Below, piece by piece: positions 1-10,588 of a stretch of DNA of 64,000 nucleotides (position 1 is its first letter; every line of letters starts with the position of its first letter). The stretch is from Eubacterium sp. (GTDB lineage: Bacteria > Bacillota > Clostridia > Lachnospirales > Lachnospiraceae). The stretch lies in NCBI GenBank assembly GCA_017459945.1, contig JAFUBZ010000019.1:30952-94951 (forward strand), given 5' to 3'. A program made the position numbers and the translations under genes. Below the pieces are notes generated by a model that was not told the DNA's origin, did no database searches, and saw nothing but the letters and a program-made list of their open reading frames with translations.

Positions 1-1
1 T

Positions 2-3000
2 GTGGTCTGCGACCGATGCGGCGTAGAGGTTACCAAATCCAATGTCCGCCGTGAGCGGATGGGCCATATCGAGCTGGCAGCACCGGTTTCCCATATCTGG
101 TACTTTAAGGGAATCCCGAGCCGCATGGGACTGATCCTGGATCTGTCCCCGCGTGTGCTGGAGAGAGTTCTTTACTTTGCATCCTATATTGTTCTGGATG
201 CAGGTGATTCCGGCCTTGCCTATAAGCAGGTGCTGACAGAGGGCGAGTATCAGGAAGCACTGGAAAAATACGGCATGACATTCCGTGTCGGCATGGGTGC
301 GGAAGCAGTCCGTGAGCTTCTTGCAGCGATCGATCTGGATAAAGAGTCTGAAGAGCTGAAAGAAGAGCTTAAGAAATCAACCGGCCAGAAGCGCACACGT
401 ATCATCAAGCGTCTGGAAGTGGTAGAAGCATTCCGTGATTCCGGAAACAAGCCGGAATGGATGGTTATGACCGTTATCCCGGTCATCCCGCCGGATCTTC
501 GCCCGATGGTACAGTTAGACGGCGGTCGTTTTGCGACCTCTGATCTGAATGATCTGTATCGCCGTATCATCAACAGAAACAATCGTTTGAGCCGTCTGCT
601 TGAGCTTGGCGCACCGGACATCATCGTCCGCAACGAAAAACGTATGCTGCAGGAAGCAGTAGATGCGCTGATCGACAACGGCCGCCGCGGAAGACCGGTT
701 ACAGGACCGGGCAACCGTGCGCTCAAATCACTTTCTGACATGCTTAAAGGTAAGGGCGGACGGTTCCGTCAGAACCTTCTGGGTAAGCGTGTTGACTATT
801 CAGGACGTTCGGTTATCGTCGTCGGACCGGAGCTTAAGATCTATCAGTGCGGTCTGCCGAAGGAAATGGCGATTGAGCTGTTTAAGCCGTTCGTTATGAA
901 AGAGCTTGTCGGAAACAAGACAGCACATAACATCAAAAATGCCAAGAAGATGGTAGAAAGACTGCAGCCTGAGGTATGGGATGTACTTGAAAAAGTCATC
1001 AAAGAGCATCCGGTTATGTTAAACCGTGCCCCCACACTGCACCGCCTTGGTATCCAGGCATTTGAGCCGATCCTGGTAGAAGGTAAGGCGATCAAGCTGC
1101 ATCCGCTGGTATGTACAGCGTACAATGCCGACTTTGACGGCGACCAGATGGCGGTACATCTGCCGCTGTCTGTAGAAGCACAGGCGGAATGCCGCTTCAT
1201 GCTCCTTTCACCGAACAACCTGCTCAAGCCGTCTGACGGCGGTGTCGTAGCAGTTCCGTCACAGGATATGGTACTTGGTATCTATTACCTGACACAGGAG
1301 CGTCCGGGTTCCATCGGAGAAGGCCACTGCTTTAAGGACCTTGGTGAAGCCATCATGGCATATGAGAACAAGGAACTCATTCTGCAGAGCCGCATCAAAG
1401 TGCGTGTAACAAAACCGGTGGCTGACGGAAGCATGAAGACAGGTCTGGTAGAGTCTACACTCGGAAGATTCCTGTTTAACGAGATCCTTCCGCAGGATCT
1501 GGGATTTGTTGACCGTTCCGTACCGGAGAACGAACTGGTTCTGGAAGTTGACAAGCTGGTCAAGAAAAAAGATCTCAAGGAGATCCTTGAGCGCGTGATC
1601 GGCGTACATGGTGCAACGAAGACCGCAGAGGTTCTGGATGCGATCAAGTCGATGGGATACAAGTATTCCACACAGGCTGCGATGACGGTATCCATTTCCG
1701 ATATGACCGTACCGGCTGAAAAGCAGCAGATGCTTGATGAGGCACAGGCTACGGTTGACAGCATCACGAGAAACTACCGCAGAGGTCTTCTGTCTGAAGA
1801 AGAGCGTTACAAAGAAGTCGTACAGACATGGAGAGATACCGATGAGAAGCTGACAAAGGTACTGCTCGACGGTCTGGATGAATTTAACAATATCAACATG
1901 ATGGCGGATTCCGGAGCCCGTGGTTCCGATAAGCAGATCAAGCAGCTTGCCGGCATGCGTGGCCTGATGGCAGATACGACCGGTCGTACGATCGAGCTGC
2001 CGATCAAGTCGAACTTCCGTGAAGGCCTTGACGTTCTGGAGTACTTCATGTCAGCACACGGCGCACGTAAGGGTCTGTCCGATACAGCACTTCGTACCGC
2101 CGATTCCGGTTACCTGACAAGACGTCTCGTAGACGTTTCTCAGGAGCTGATCATCCGTGATGAGGATTGCTGCAAAGATGCGCCGGAGATTCCGGGTATG
2201 TATGTATCCGCGTTCATGAAGGGCAAGGAAGAAGTTGAGAGCTTCCAGGAGCGTATCACAGGACGTACTTCCTGCTATGATGTCGTTGACAAAGACGGCA
2301 ATGTGATCGTAGGCGCAAACCAGCTGATCACACCGAAACGTGCCGCAGATATCGTTGAAAAGGGTCTGGATGAAAACGGTGTTCCGTTTGCAGAGCAGGA
2401 TAAGGAAGTACGTAAGTTAAAGATTCGTACGATCTTAAAATGCCGTTCACATCTGGGCGTATGCGCAAAATGCTATGGTATGAACATGGCAACCGGCGCA
2501 CCTGTACAGGTTGGTGAAGCGATTGGTATCATTGCAGCACAGTCAATCGGTGAGCCGGGTACACAGCTTACCATGCGTACCTTCCATACCGGTGGTGTGG
2601 CAGGTAGCGATATCACACAGGGTCTTCCCCGTGTCGAGGAGCTGTTTGAGGCACGTAAGCCGAAAGGTCTTGCGATCATCACTGAATTTGCCGGTAAGGC
2701 AGAGATCCGTGATACAAAGAAGAAACGTGAAGTCGTTGTAACAAATGACGAAACAGGCGATTCCAAGACATATCTGATCCCATATGGATCTAATATCAAG
2801 ATCCATGACGGAGATGTACTGGAAGCAGGTGATGAGATCACAGAAGGTAGTGTCAACCCGCACGATATTCTGCGGATCAAAGGACCGACAGCGGTTCAGG
2901 ATTATCTGTTAAGAGAAGTACAGCGTGTATATCGTCTGCAGGGTGTTGAGATCAACGATAAACATATCGAGGTGATCGTTCGTCAGATGATGAAGAAGAT

Positions 3001-3448
3001 CCGTATCGAGGATAATGGAGATTCCGCATTCCTGCCGGGAACCCTGATCGATGTGCTTGATTTCGAAGAGATGAATGAAAAGCTTGCAGCAGATGGCCTT
3101 GAGCAGGCAACCGGCAAGCAGGAGCTTCTTGGAATCACAAAAGCTTCCCTGGCTACGAATTCGTTCATGTCAGCTGCTTCTTTCCAGGAGACGACAAAGG
3201 TATTGACCGACGCAGCGATCAAAGGAAAAGTAGATCCATTGGTTGGCCTTAAGGAAAACGTTATCATCGGAAAGCTGATACCGGCCGGAACAGGCATGAA
3301 GCGTTATCGGAATCTGCAGCTGGATTCTGACTTCACGATCAACACCAAGATCGATCTGGATGATCTGGGATTGGAAGAGGAAGCGCCGGAAACGACAGAA
3401 GAGCCTGCGGCAGAAGCCGAGGAAGCTGTTGTTTCAGAAGAGGCATAG
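2..3448 (+). CDS. rpoC: DNA-directed RNA polymerase subunit beta', 5'-truncated by window edge
   Basis: This is the large beta' subunit of RNA polymerase, which carries the catalytic Mg2+ site. The reading frame is open from the first bases, so the start lies outside; by comparison with other RpoC proteins about 80 residues are missing, and only the second half of the N-terminal zinc ribbon (CDRCG) is visible. The metal-binding NADFDGDQM motif falls near residues 374-382 of the visible part. The second zinc site near the C-terminal half ([13 protein letters not shown]) and the bridge/trigger region around [16 protein letters not shown] are intact. The C-terminus ends in a Glu/Ala-rich acidic tail. 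The rpoB gene is expected immediately upstream. Confidence 0.98.
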   Translation: MVCDRCGVEVTKSNVRRERMGHIELAAPVSHIWYFKGIPSRMGLILDLSPRVLERVLYFASYIVLDAGDSGLAYKQVLTEGEYQEALEKYGMTFRVGMGAEAVRELLAAIDLDKESEELKEELKKSTGQKRTRIIKRLEVVEAFRDSGNKPEWMVMTVIPVIPPDLRPMVQLDGGRFATSDLNDLYRRIINRNNRLSRLLELGAPDIIVRNEKRMLQEAVDALIDNGRRGRPVTGPGNRALKSLSDMLKGKGGRFRQNLLGKRVDYSGRSVIVVGPELKIYQCGLPKEMAIELFKPFVMKELVGNKTAHNIKNAKKMVERLQPEVWDVLEKVIKEHPVMLNRAPTLHRLGIQAFEPILVEGKAIKLHPLVCTAYNADFDGDQMAVHLPLSVEAQAECRFMLLSPNNLLKPSDGGVVAVPSQDMVLGIYYLTQERPGSIGEGHCFKDLGEAIMAYENKELILQSRIKVRVTKPVADGSMKTGLVESTLGRFLFNEILPQDLGFVDRSVPENELVLEVDKLVKKKDLKEILERVIGVHGATKTAEVLDAIKSMGYKYSTQAAMTVSISDMTVPAEKQQMLDEAQATVDSITRNYRRGLLSEEERYKEVVQTWRDTDEKLTKVLLDGLDEFNNINMMADSGARGSDKQIKQLAGMRGLMADTTGRTIELPIKSNFREGLDVLEYFMSAHGARKGLSDTALRTADSGYLTRRLVDVSQELIIRDEDCCKDAPEIPGMYVSAFMKGKEEVESFQERITGRTSCYDVVDKDGNVIVGANQLITPKRAADIVEKGLDENGVPFAEQDKEVRKLKIRTILKCRSHLGVCAKCYGMNMATGAPVQVGEAIGIIAAQSIGEPGTQLTMRTFHTGGVAGSDITQGLPRVEELFEARKPKGLAIITEFAGKAEIRDTKKKREVVVTNDETGDSKTYLIPYGSNIKIHDGDVLEAGDEITEGSVNPHDILRIKGPTAVQDYLLREVQRVYRLQGVEINDKHIEVIVRQMMKKIRIEDNGDSAFLPGTLIDVLDFEEMNEKLAADGLEQATGKQELLGITKASLATNSFMSAASFQETTKVLTDAAIKGKVDPLVGLKENVIIGKLIPAGTGMKRYRNLQLDSDFTINTKIDLDDLGLEEEAPETTEEPAAEAEEAVVSEEA

Positions 3449-3490
3449 GCTACAGACAGAAAAGAATTGCAGAGACTGGTGAAATGAAAT

Positions 3491-3535
3491 GGGCTGCTGT
3501 ATGAATGGATTTCGTACAGCAGCTCTTGCTATATT
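3491..3535 (+). terminator. Rho-independent terminator after rpoC
   Basis: Arms GCTGCTGTA (3493-3501) and TACAGCAGC (3515-3523), extended by flanking G-U and G-C pairs, are followed by a T-rich stretch. It lies 45 bases after the rpoC stop and separates rpoC from the AAA ATPase gene. The T-tract is interrupted, so termination may be partial. Confidence 0.6.
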
Positions 3536-3618
3536 TTTCTTGCAACGGGATATGGTTAAGAAGTATAGTAAAAGCATGCAAAAACTTGTGTTCATCAGAA
3601 GGCAGGGTGAATGAGAAA

Positions 3619-4722
3619 ATGGATAAGGATTTTCTGAACGACGTATATAAGGATTTTTTCGGACCGGGCGGCAAAGATCCGGTTAAAAACGCAGAGGATG
3701 CGCTGAAAGAAGCGGAAAAGATGCTGGCGGATCTGCAAAAAAGAAATCAGGCCGGCATTGATGCGTTGGAAAAAGAAGTGGACGCGGTTACCGGTACAGA
3801 TACCGTAGAGAATGTGGAGGAGATGCAGGCCGTTTCGCAGACAGAGCAGCAGGAGGCGCCAAAAGAACCGGAAAAGGATCCAATGGAGCAGCTCGATGAA
3901 CTGATCGGTCTGGCAGAGATCAAGCATGATGTGCTGGAGCTGACAGATTTTGTAAAAGTACAGAAGATGCGGAAAGATCAGGGAATGAAATCGGTTCCCG
4001 TTTCCCTGCATCTTGTATTTACCGGAAACCCCGGAACAGGAAAAACAACCGTTGCACGGATCCTTGCAAAGCTTTATGCAAACATCGGTGCGCTTTCTAA
4101 GGGACAGCTGGTGGAAGTGGACCGTTCCGGACTGGTTGCAGGGTATGTCGGACAGACTGCGCTTAAGACCCAGGAAAAGATCAGGGAAGCACTTGGCGGC
4201 GTTCTCTTTATTGATGAGGCGTATGCGCTTTCGCAAAAGGATGATGCCTTCGGGCAGGAGGCGATTGACACCATTCTGAAGGCAATGGAGGATCACAGGG
4301 ACGATCTGGTTGTTATCGTGGCAGGTTATACGAAGCCGATGGAGGAATTCATCAACAGCAACCCGGGTCTGAAATCACGCTTTAATAAATATATTGAGTT
4401 CCCGGATTACTCGGTTGACGAGCTTGAGGAAATCTTCTACTCTAACTGCAGTCGGTATGATTATGTTGTAGAAGAAGAGGCGAAGAAGCACATTCGCGAG
4501 ATGATCGTCGCAAGAAAGATGCAGAAGCAGGAGAATTTCGCGAACGCAAGAGAGGTCCGCAATCTGTTTGAGGAGATCATTACCAATCAGGCACGGCGTG
4601 TGGCAGAACTTGAGAGTCCGTCTCAGGAAGAAATGATGCTGTTAAAGCTGGAAGATCTGACAGAAGAGATAAGTGATGGAGACAAAGAACAAGACAAACA
4701 ACTGGGTTCAGACCAGGAATAA
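3619..4722 (+). CDS. CbxX/SpoVK-family AAA ATPase
   Basis: A 367-residue AAA+ ATPase of the CbxX/CfqX/SpoVK type. The N-terminal ~90 residues are charged and probably coiled coil or flexible. A Walker A (GNPGTGKTT), Walker B (VLFIDEAYAL) and a sensor/arginine region (NPGLKSRFNKYIEF) follow. The frame is open further upstream, but ATG 3619 is preferred because an AGGG stretch precedes it and the upstream extension is hydrophobic and overlaps the rpoC terminator. Members of this family act as substrate remodellers; the SpoVK branch is linked to sporulation and CbbX to Rubisco activation, and neither role is shown here. The 3' end overlaps the next gene by 47 bases, suggesting coupled translation. 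Confidence 0.85.
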   Translation: MDKDFLNDVYKDFFGPGGKDPVKNAEDALKEAEKMLADLQKRNQAGIDALEKEVDAVTGTDTVENVEEMQAVSQTEQQEAPKEPEKDPMEQLDELIGLAEIKHDVLELTDFVKVQKMRKDQGMKSVPVSLHLVFTGNPGTGKTTVARILAKLYANIGALSKGQLVEVDRSGLVAGYVGQTALKTQEKIREALGGVLFIDEAYALSQKDDAFGQEAIDTILKAMEDHRDDLVVIVAGYTKPMEEFINSNPGLKSRFNKYIEFPDYSVDELEEIFYSNCSRYDYVVEEEAKKHIREMIVARKMQKQENFANAREVRNLFEEIITNQARRVAELESPSQEEMMLLKLEDLTEEISDGDKEQDKQLGSDQE

Positions 4723-5902
4723 TCTGTACAAAACCCTGCAAATGGGGATGAATGAAAATGCATGGAGCTGGTTCTATGACATTCTGAGTGTAGTAACACT
4801 TGTGGTCAATATCGTGATCAGCTTTATGTACACGTTTCGCGATCTGAGAGCAGAGCATTTTAGGGTGTTTATTGTGATCGAGTGGATCACCGTTCTGTTC
4901 TTTGCATTGGATTATGTTTTGCGGATCATGGCGGCACCAAGTGCGCATCCGAGCAGATCTGCGGTCTGGTGCAGGAGAAGATATATCATTTCGCTGACAG
5001 GGATCATCGACCTGTTGTCTTTCCTGCCGTATTTTCTCCCGGTGGTATTCCCGGCCGGAGCGGTGCTGTTCAGACTGTTAAGAGTCGTCAGGATCTTCCG
5101 CCTGTTCCGGATCAATGCATATTACGATTCGTTCCAGGCGATCGGAGAAGTCTTCCGGAGTAAAAAGCAGCAGTTGGTATCCTCCTTTTTTATCCTTGGA
5201 ATCGTAATGCTTGCGGCAAGCCTTTGCATGTACGGTCTTGAGCATGAAGCCCAGCCGGATGTCTTTACGAATGCCTTTTCCGGAATCTGGTGGGCGGTTT
5301 CTGCACTCTTAACAGTTGGATATGGGGATATCTATCCGATCACGGTTGCGGGTCAGATCGCAGGTATTGTGATCGCTTTTGTAGGTGTTATGATGGTGGC
5401 GATCCCGACCGGTATTATTTCCGCCGGATTCGTTGAACAGTATACGAAGCTCAAAAAAATGGGCGATTATGCGATCGAAGAAGATGTTCATTTTATTAAG
5501 ATCCGGATGGAAAAAGGAGACGGCTGGAATGACCGGATGATCAAAGATCTCGGACTTCCGAGCGGAATCATCATTGCCGCGCTCCAGAGAGGCCAGGAGA
5601 CGCTGATCCCCCGTGGTGATGTGGTTGTCCGTGCCGGAGACACCCTGATCATTGCGGCAGAGTCTCTTAAGAACGATCGCCAGACAGTGAACATGAAGGA
5701 AGTCCTTCTGAAAAGAGACCATCCGTGGAACGGCGTCGCGATCCGCGATCTGGATATTTCGCGTCAGACATTTATCGTTATGGTTAAGCGGAATGATAAT
5801 ATGGTCATTCCAAAAGGTGATATGGTCCTGATCGAGGGCGATACGATCATTCTGTATACAAAAGGCAAGGCAAAGCAGCCTGACGAACCGGCTGTGTATT
5901 AA
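4676..5902 (+). CDS. Voltage-gated-like K+ channel with two RCK_C (TrkA_C) domains
   Basis: A 408-residue potassium channel. Residues ~30-240 hold six predicted membrane segments; the fourth is arginine-rich (LLRVVRIFRLFR), like a voltage sensor, and the pore carries the selectivity filter TVGYGD. The cytoplasmic C-terminus shows two TrkA_C-like modules (around residues 265-335 and 340-400), each with the pattern IP-x-GD-x-x-x-x-x-GD. In other channels such domains bind c-di-AMP or other ligands, and a c-di-AMP phosphodiesterase (gdpP) is encoded near 60 kb, so c-di-AMP control is a reasonable but unproven idea. The start ATG 4676 lies inside the upstream gene; GTG 4673 is the alternative. 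No strong ribosome-binding site is visible. Confidence 0.88.
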   Translation: METKNKTNNWVQTRNNLYKTLQMGMNENAWSWFYDILSVVTLVVNIVISFMYTFRDLRAEHFRVFIVIEWITVLFFALDYVLRIMAAPSAHPSRSAVWCRRRYIISLTGIIDLLSFLPYFLPVVFPAGAVLFRLLRVVRIFRLFRINAYYDSFQAIGEVFRSKKQQLVSSFFILGIVMLAASLCMYGLEHEAQPDVFTNAFSGIWWAVSALLTVGYGDIYPITVAGQIAGIVIAFVGVMMVAIPTGIISAGFVEQYTKLKKMGDYAIEEDVHFIKIRMEKGDGWNDRMIKDLGLPSGIIIAALQRGQETLIPRGDVVVRAGDTLIIAAESLKNDRQTVNMKEVLLKRDHPWNGVAIRDLDISRQTFIVMVKRNDNMVIPKGDMVLIEGDTIILYTKGKAKQPDEPAVY

Positions 5903-5910
5903 TATAATGC

Positions 5911-5938
5911 AAAAATCGTATAAGATATACGATTTTTT
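5911..5938. terminator. Bidirectional-looking intrinsic terminator
   Basis: Arms AAAATCGTAT (5912-5921) and ATACGATTTT (5927-5936) enclose a 5-base loop, with a T6 run on the plus strand. It closes the AAA ATPase-channel unit. Confidence 0.7.
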
Positions 5939-5940
5939 GC

Positions 5941-5969
5941 TTGATGGCAGTTTTTTCTTCTGGTATGCT
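5941..5969 (+). promoter_or_regulatory. Sigma-A-type promoter for the CoA-transferase gene
   Basis: TTGATG (5941-5946) and TATGCT (5964-5969) are 17 bases apart, and the -10 is preceded by TG in extended -10 position. It sits just after a terminator and 83 bases before the CoA-transferase start. Confidence 0.5.
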
Positions 5970-6051
5970 TGATATATCAGTAATGGGATCAGACGGGGTT
6001 GTGTGTATACATGATACCTGTTTTGTGGTTAGCAATAAGGAGGATCGCAGG

Positions 6052-7389
6052 ATGAATGTTTATGAAGAATATCAGAAAAGACTGGTGACTGCCGAAGAAG
6101 CGGTAAAGATCGTTAAGGACGGAGACTGGGTAGATTACTGCCAGACCTGTTCTTTTCCGGAAGCACTGGATGCCGCACTGGCAGCGCGCAAAGACGAATT
6201 GAAAGATGTTAAGATCCGCAATGCGATCGCGATGAAGCCGGTACAGGTCGTAGAGCAGGATCCGGAGCACAAGGCGTTCACCTACAATGCATGGCATTGC
6301 TCAGGCTTAGACCGTCACTATGTAGACAAGGGTCTTGCTTATTATATGCCGATGCTGTTCCGTTTCAACGGATCTTATTATACAAAGGGTTATGCACCGG
6401 TTAATGTAGCGATGATCACGGTTTCTCCGATGGGACCGCACGGATATTTCAGCTATGGTCTGACGAACTGCTGCATGCAGGAGATGCTTGATGCGGCGGA
6501 TCACATCATCCTGGAAGTCAATGAAAACATGCCGGTTGTTTTCGGTATGGAAGCAGATCATATTCATATCACCGATGTTGATTATGTTGTAGAGAACAAT
6601 GTTCCGCTCGGTACGGCACCGGGTGCGCCGGCAGGCGAGATCGACCGCGCGATCGCAAACAATATCTTCCCGTATCTGTATGACGGGATCACACTGCAGA
6701 TCGGTATCGGCGGTATGCCGAATGCGCTTGGCGGCCTGATCGCTGAGTCTGATCTGAAGGATCTGGGCATGCATACAGAGCTGATGAGCGATGGATACTT
6801 AAAGCTTTATGAAGCCGGCAAGATCACGAATAAGAAAAAGCCGATCAATACCGGCAAGGGTGTATTCTCAATCTGTAACGGATCTCCGGAGCTTTATGAT
6901 TATCTGCATATGAACGTTGATATCATGTCGGCACCGATGGCTTATGTAAACAATCCGGCGACGATCAAAGCGCTTGATCACTTCGTGTCGATCAACGGAT
7001 GCATCGCGATGGATCTTTACGGACAGGTTTGCTCGGAGACAGCAGGCACCCGTCACATCAGCGGAACCGGCGGTCAGCTTGACTTTGTGACCGGCGCAGG
7101 AGAAGCAGCACATGGACAGGCGTTCCTGGCAATGCCGTCTACACACACGGACAAAAAGGGTGTCGTACATTCGAATATCCTTCCGAAGTTTACCAATGGT
7201 GATGTGATCACAACACCGCGTACACAGGCGATGTTTATGGCAACCGAATATGGCGTTGTCAACATCCAGGGTATTCCGACCTGGGAGAAAGCGGAGCGCA
7301 TCATTTCGATCGCACATCCGGATTTCCGCGACGAGCTGATCAAGGCTGCTGAGGAGCAGAAGATCTGGCGTCCGTCCAATAAGAGATAA
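6052..7389 (+). CDS. Acyl-CoA:acetate CoA-transferase (butyryl-/4-hydroxybutyrate-type)
   Basis: A 445-residue family I CoA-transferase that moves CoA between acyl-CoA and acetate or another carboxylate. The protein resembles, along its length, gut-bacterial butyryl-CoA:acetate and 4-hydroxybutyrate CoA-transferases: DGDWVDY near residue 25, GIGGMPNALGG near 222-232, HTE at 241-243, ISGTGGQLDF near 337, and an IAHPDFRDELIKAAEE C-terminus. By analogy with the 4-hydroxybutyrate enzyme, Glu243 is the likely active-site residue (from memory, not computed). Start ATG 6052 has an AAGGAGGA site at 6037-6044. It is a single-gene unit between a promoter and a terminator. Substrate preference (butyryl, propionyl or 4-hydroxybutyryl) cannot be read from sequence by eye; etfBA at 12.6 kb fits butyrate metabolism. 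Confidence 0.85.
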   Translation: MNVYEEYQKRLVTAEEAVKIVKDGDWVDYCQTCSFPEALDAALAARKDELKDVKIRNAIAMKPVQVVEQDPEHKAFTYNAWHCSGLDRHYVDKGLAYYMPMLFRFNGSYYTKGYAPVNVAMITVSPMGPHGYFSYGLTNCCMQEMLDAADHIILEVNENMPVVFGMEADHIHITDVDYVVENNVPLGTAPGAPAGEIDRAIANNIFPYLYDGITLQIGIGGMPNALGGLIAESDLKDLGMHTELMSDGYLKLYEAGKITNKKKPINTGKGVFSICNGSPELYDYLHMNVDIMSAPMAYVNNPATIKALDHFVSINGCIAMDLYGQVCSETAGTRHISGTGGQLDFVTGAGEAAHGQAFLAMPSTHTDKKGVVHSNILPKFTNGDVITTPRTQAMFMATEYGVVNIQGIPTWEKAERIISIAHPDFRDELIKAAEEQKIWRPSNKR

Positions 7390-7418
7390 AGCACTGATCA
7401 TATATCTGAAAAGTGGTG

Positions 7419-7456
7419 GAATCCCGTCTGTATTTACATACAGGCGGGATTTTTCT
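7419..7456 (+). terminator. Intrinsic terminator after CoA-transferase
   Basis: A hairpin with arms AATCCCGTCTGTAT and its near complement ATACAGGCGGGATT is followed by a T5 run (to 7454). It ends the CoA-transferase transcript. Confidence 0.85.
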
Positions 7457-7477
7457 TTTATACAAAGCGGATTCGCA

Positions 7478-7507
7478 CTGACATTTTTCGTTAAAATATG
7501 TTATGAT
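7478..7507 (+). promoter_or_regulatory. Promoter of the CarD-like gene
   Basis: CTGACA (7478-7483) and TATGAT (7502-7507) are separated by 18 bases. A GAAAGGAG ribosome-binding site follows at 7515-7522. Confidence 0.5.
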
Positions 7508-7531
7508 AAATGTCGAAAGGAGTCTTTTTGC

Positions 7532-8041
7532 ATGTTTAAGATCGGAGATCATGTTGTATATGGCAGCAAAGGCGTTTGTGCCGTTGCTGATATTACCCAG
7601 ATGAAGATGCCGGGGGCTGAGAAAGAGCGCCCGTATTATGTGCTGCATCCGGTCTGGGATAGCGGTGCGCGCGTGTATCTTCCGGCAGACAGTGAAAAGG
7701 CCGTGATCCGCAAGGTGATCACAAAAGAAGAAGGAAAGCAGCTGATCAGTGAAATGCCAAAGATCGGATGTCTTCCGGTAGCGGAAGACAAAAAGAGAGA
7801 GCAGGATTACAAAGACGCGATGCGTACCTGCGACTGCAGACTGCTCGTCAGCCTGATCAAGACACTTGCTGCGCGAAAGGAAGAACGGATCGCGGCAGGG
7901 AAGAAGAATACCGCATTGGATGAGCGTTATCTAAGGGCCGCGGAGCACGAGTTATATGATGAGCTTGCCATTGCCCTGGATCAGTCAAAAGAAGAGGTTA
8001 CCAGTCAGATCAGAAAGATCATCGGCATACCGGAAAACTAA
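7532..8041 (+). CDS. CarD-like / TRCF RNA-polymerase-interacting-domain regulator
   Basis: A 169-residue protein with an N-terminal CarD_CdnL_TRCF Tudor-like domain (FKIGDHVVYGSKGVC at residues 2-16, continuing to about residue 60) and a helical C-terminal half rich in charged residues. Proteins of this family bind the beta subunit of RNA polymerase, and CarD/CdnL members stabilise open promoter complexes. Clostridial members of this size are common and mostly uncharacterised. The gene has its own promoter, a strong Shine-Dalgarno sequence and a terminator, so it is monocistronic. The DNA-binding tryptophan region of classical CarD is not obvious by eye. Confidence 0.85.
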   Translation: MFKIGDHVVYGSKGVCAVADITQMKMPGAEKERPYYVLHPVWDSGARVYLPADSEKAVIRKVITKEEGKQLISEMPKIGCLPVAEDKKREQDYKDAMRTCDCRLLVSLIKTLAARKEERIAAGKKNTALDERYLRAAEHELYDELAIALDQSKEEVTSQIRKIIGIPEN

Positions 8042-8061
8042 GACAGAGATATTGATATAAG

Positions 8062-8106
8062 ACATCCTGAGAGCGTCTAAGATACGGCTTTCAGGATGTT
8101 TTTTTG
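8062..8106 (+). terminator. Intrinsic terminator after CarD-like gene
   Basis: Arms ACATCCTGA (8062-8070) and TCAGGATGT (8091-8099) are perfectly complementary and are followed by a T run to 8106. Confidence 0.85.
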
Positions 8107-8157
8107 TGCGATCAGGCCGAATATACATCCTGCGTTCCCATGAATAATACTGTATAT

Positions 8158-8186
8158 TTGCCAAAATGAATAACATGTGGTAAAAT
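8158..8186 (+). promoter_or_regulatory. Promoter of the PBP gene
   Basis: TTGCCA (8158-8163) and TAAAAT (8181-8186) are separated by 17 bases, 54 bases before the PBP start codon. Confidence 0.55.
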
Positions 8187-8239
8187 CTCATGGATAATGC
8201 AAAAGTGGGTTTTTAGACTGTGAGGTAGAAAAGAACTCC

Positions 8240-10555
8240 ATGAAAAGAAAACGAATGCCGATTTCCCGCGTGAAACGCGTTAAGATCGCGCAGAGAAAGA
8301 AGCCCTTAAGTAAAAAAGAATACAAACGTCAGCTTAAAATCGCACGACGAATTGATTTTTTCAGGAATTTCCTGATTGTGATCGCCGTCATCATCGGATT
8401 GCTGGCAGCCGGGTTTGTTGCCGGGAATATGTACCTGAAAAAAGAATCCGGCATGAATCTGTTCGAGATGGCGGATGATGCAAAGCAGATCGTGGCAGAC
8501 AGCAGACCGGAGGATTTCCGCCTGGCGGAAAGCTCCTACGTATATGACAGTGACGGCAATCAGATCGCGGAACTGGCAAGTGATACGGATGCGACGTATC
8601 TGAAGTATGACCAGATTCCGGAAGATGTCATTAATGCGTTCGTGTCGATCGAGGATCGTACCTATTGGGAAAATGAAGGATACGATGTAAAGGGTATCAT
8701 TCGTGCGGTAGTAGATTATGCCCGTTCGCACGGAAAAGTTGCAGAGGGTGCGAGTACCATTACACAGCAGCTTGCAAGAACACAGTATCTGACACGTGAT
8801 AAGTCCATTATCCGTAAGATCCGGGAGATCTTTATCGCAAAGGAGCTGGCTGAAAAGTACAGCAAAGAGCAGATCATGGAATTTTATTGTAATACCTGCT
8901 GTTTTGCAAACGGTATTTACGGCGTCCAGGATGCTTCGCTGACATATTTCAGTGTGCCCGTGGATGAACTGGATGTATCACAAATTGCCTATATTTGTGC
9001 GATCCCGAACTATCCGGAATATTATAATCCGTATAAGGACAGCGCCAATGCGATCCCGCGTCGGAATAAGATCTTAAAGGATATGCTGGAGTGCGGTTAT
9101 ATCGCACAGGGCGCATATGAGGAAGCGGTTGCTGAGGATATTACGGTTACGCCGAAGGCAGAAAAAACAGAATATTATGATTACGAGACCACCTATGCCG
9201 TAAACTGTGCGGTGCGTTATCTCATGAAGGTAGACGGATTTGGATTCGAATATGAATTTGAGGATTCAGATTCCTATGATACTTATATGGAGGCATATAA
9301 CGAAGCATACGAAGATGCCCGTTATAAGCTGTATACCGGCGGATATAAAGTCTATACGACCATTGATGAAGATGCACAGGAGAACCTGCAGGATGTTCTG
9401 AATGAAGGGCTGTCATTTAATGATAATACAAAGGATGACGGTGTCTATGAGCTGCAGGGCGCAATGACGGTTATTGACAATGAGACAGGAAAAGTCGTTG
9501 CGATCATTGGAGGACGGAAGCAGGAAGAACTTGATTCAACCTACTCTCTGAACCGTGCATTCCAGAGTTATCGTCAGCCGGGTAGTACCTTCAAGCCGTT
9601 GGTTGTCTACACACCGGCTTTTGAGGAGGGATATACACAATATTCCATTTTAAGAAACATTAACGTCACAAAGGCGAAAAAGGCATCTTCTTCCGAGATC
9701 AGCAATATGTACGGAGATGGCATGACGCTTCGCCGGGCGGTGATCAACAGTGTGAACGGATGTGCGTACTGGCTGTTCAATGAGATCGGCATTGACACCG
9801 GTATTTCGCATGTCCATGATATGCATTTTACCAAGATCCTTCCGTCTGATCATGTAAAGAGTGCAGCGCTTGGCGCGCTGACATATGGTGCGACGACCGT
9901 TGAGATGGCAAACGCCTACAGTACGATCGAGAACCACGGACAGTTCACAGAGACCGATTGTATCAGTCAGATCGTGGATCATGACGGAAATAATATCTAC
10001 TCCTCACCTGATACGACACGTGTGTATGATCAGGAAGCTGCTGACAATATGACAGATGTCATGATGGGCGTAGTCACGACAGGTACTGCAAGCAGCATGA
10101 ACTGGTATTCACATTCCGATACGGACGCGGCAGGAAAGACCGGTACGACCAACGAAAGTAAGGACGGATGGTTCTGCGGATTCACACCGTATTATACGAT
10201 CGCGGTATGGGTCGGTTATGACCAGCCGAAAGAGCTTTCCAATCTGTACGGTGGTACGTATCCTGCAAGGATCTGGCGCGAAGCGATGCTCTATATGATC
10301 GACGGCAAGGAAACCGCGTCGTTTGATATTGAGAAGATCAGTCGTCACTACTCCGTATATCAGGATTACGGATATACACGTGATCCGGAGGAAACCCGAC
10401 AGGAAGAAACCACGGATGAAGAAGTGACCGAAGAGGATACTGAGGAAACGACAGAGACTACTGAGGAAACGACAGAGACTACCGGGGAAACAACAGATAC
10501 TACGGAAGCACCGGCAGAGGAAGCGCCGGCGGATGATGGCGGTGGAGAAGAATAA
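8240..10555 (+). CDS. Class A penicillin-binding protein (PBP1A-type)
   Basis: A 771-residue bifunctional peptidoglycan synthase. A Lys/Arg-rich cytoplasmic tail precedes one membrane anchor (residues ~36-58). The GT51 glycosyltransferase domain has SIEDRTYW with the catalytic Glu and GASTITQQLARTQ. The transpeptidase domain carries the serine motif STFK, the SVN motif and KTGTT. The last ~55 residues are a low-complexity Thr/Glu repeat (TEETTETT units) ending in Gly and Glu, probably an extracellular flexible tail. Compared with the usual signature, the glycosyltransferase motif has NTCCF where many homologues have LN plus a polar residue. A gene for aroA follows after 33 bases without a terminator, so the two may be co-transcribed. 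Confidence 0.93.
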   Translation: MKRKRMPISRVKRVKIAQRKKPLSKKEYKRQLKIARRIDFFRNFLIVIAVIIGLLAAGFVAGNMYLKKESGMNLFEMADDAKQIVADSRPEDFRLAESSYVYDSDGNQIAELASDTDATYLKYDQIPEDVINAFVSIEDRTYWENEGYDVKGIIRAVVDYARSHGKVAEGASTITQQLARTQYLTRDKSIIRKIREIFIAKELAEKYSKEQIMEFYCNTCCFANGIYGVQDASLTYFSVPVDELDVSQIAYICAIPNYPEYYNPYKDSANAIPRRNKILKDMLECGYIAQGAYEEAVAEDITVTPKAEKTEYYDYETTYAVNCAVRYLMKVDGFGFEYEFEDSDSYDTYMEAYNEAYEDARYKLYTGGYKVYTTIDEDAQENLQDVLNEGLSFNDNTKDDGVYELQGAMTVIDNETGKVVAIIGGRKQEELDSTYSLNRAFQSYRQPGSTFKPLVVYTPAFEEGYTQYSILRNINVTKAKKASSSEISNMYGDGMTLRRAVINSVNGCAYWLFNEIGIDTGISHVHDMHFTKILPSDHVKSAALGALTYGATTVEMANAYSTIENHGQFTETDCISQIVDHDGNNIYSSPDTTRVYDQEAADNMTDVMMGVVTTGTASSMNWYSHSDTDAAGKTGTTNESKDGWFCGFTPYYTIAVWVGYDQPKELSNLYGGTYPARIWREAMLYMIDGKETASFDIEKISRHYSVYQDYGYTRDPEETRQEETTDEEVTEEDTEETTETTEETTETTGETTDTTEAPAEEAPADDGGGEE

Positions 10556-10588
10556 CGGTTCCGATGCAGTTGGAAAACGGATGGTTAT

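Noticed and set aside
250..741. Long minus-strand frames within rpoC
   Set aside because: They are shadows of a highly conserved coding sequence on the plus strand.
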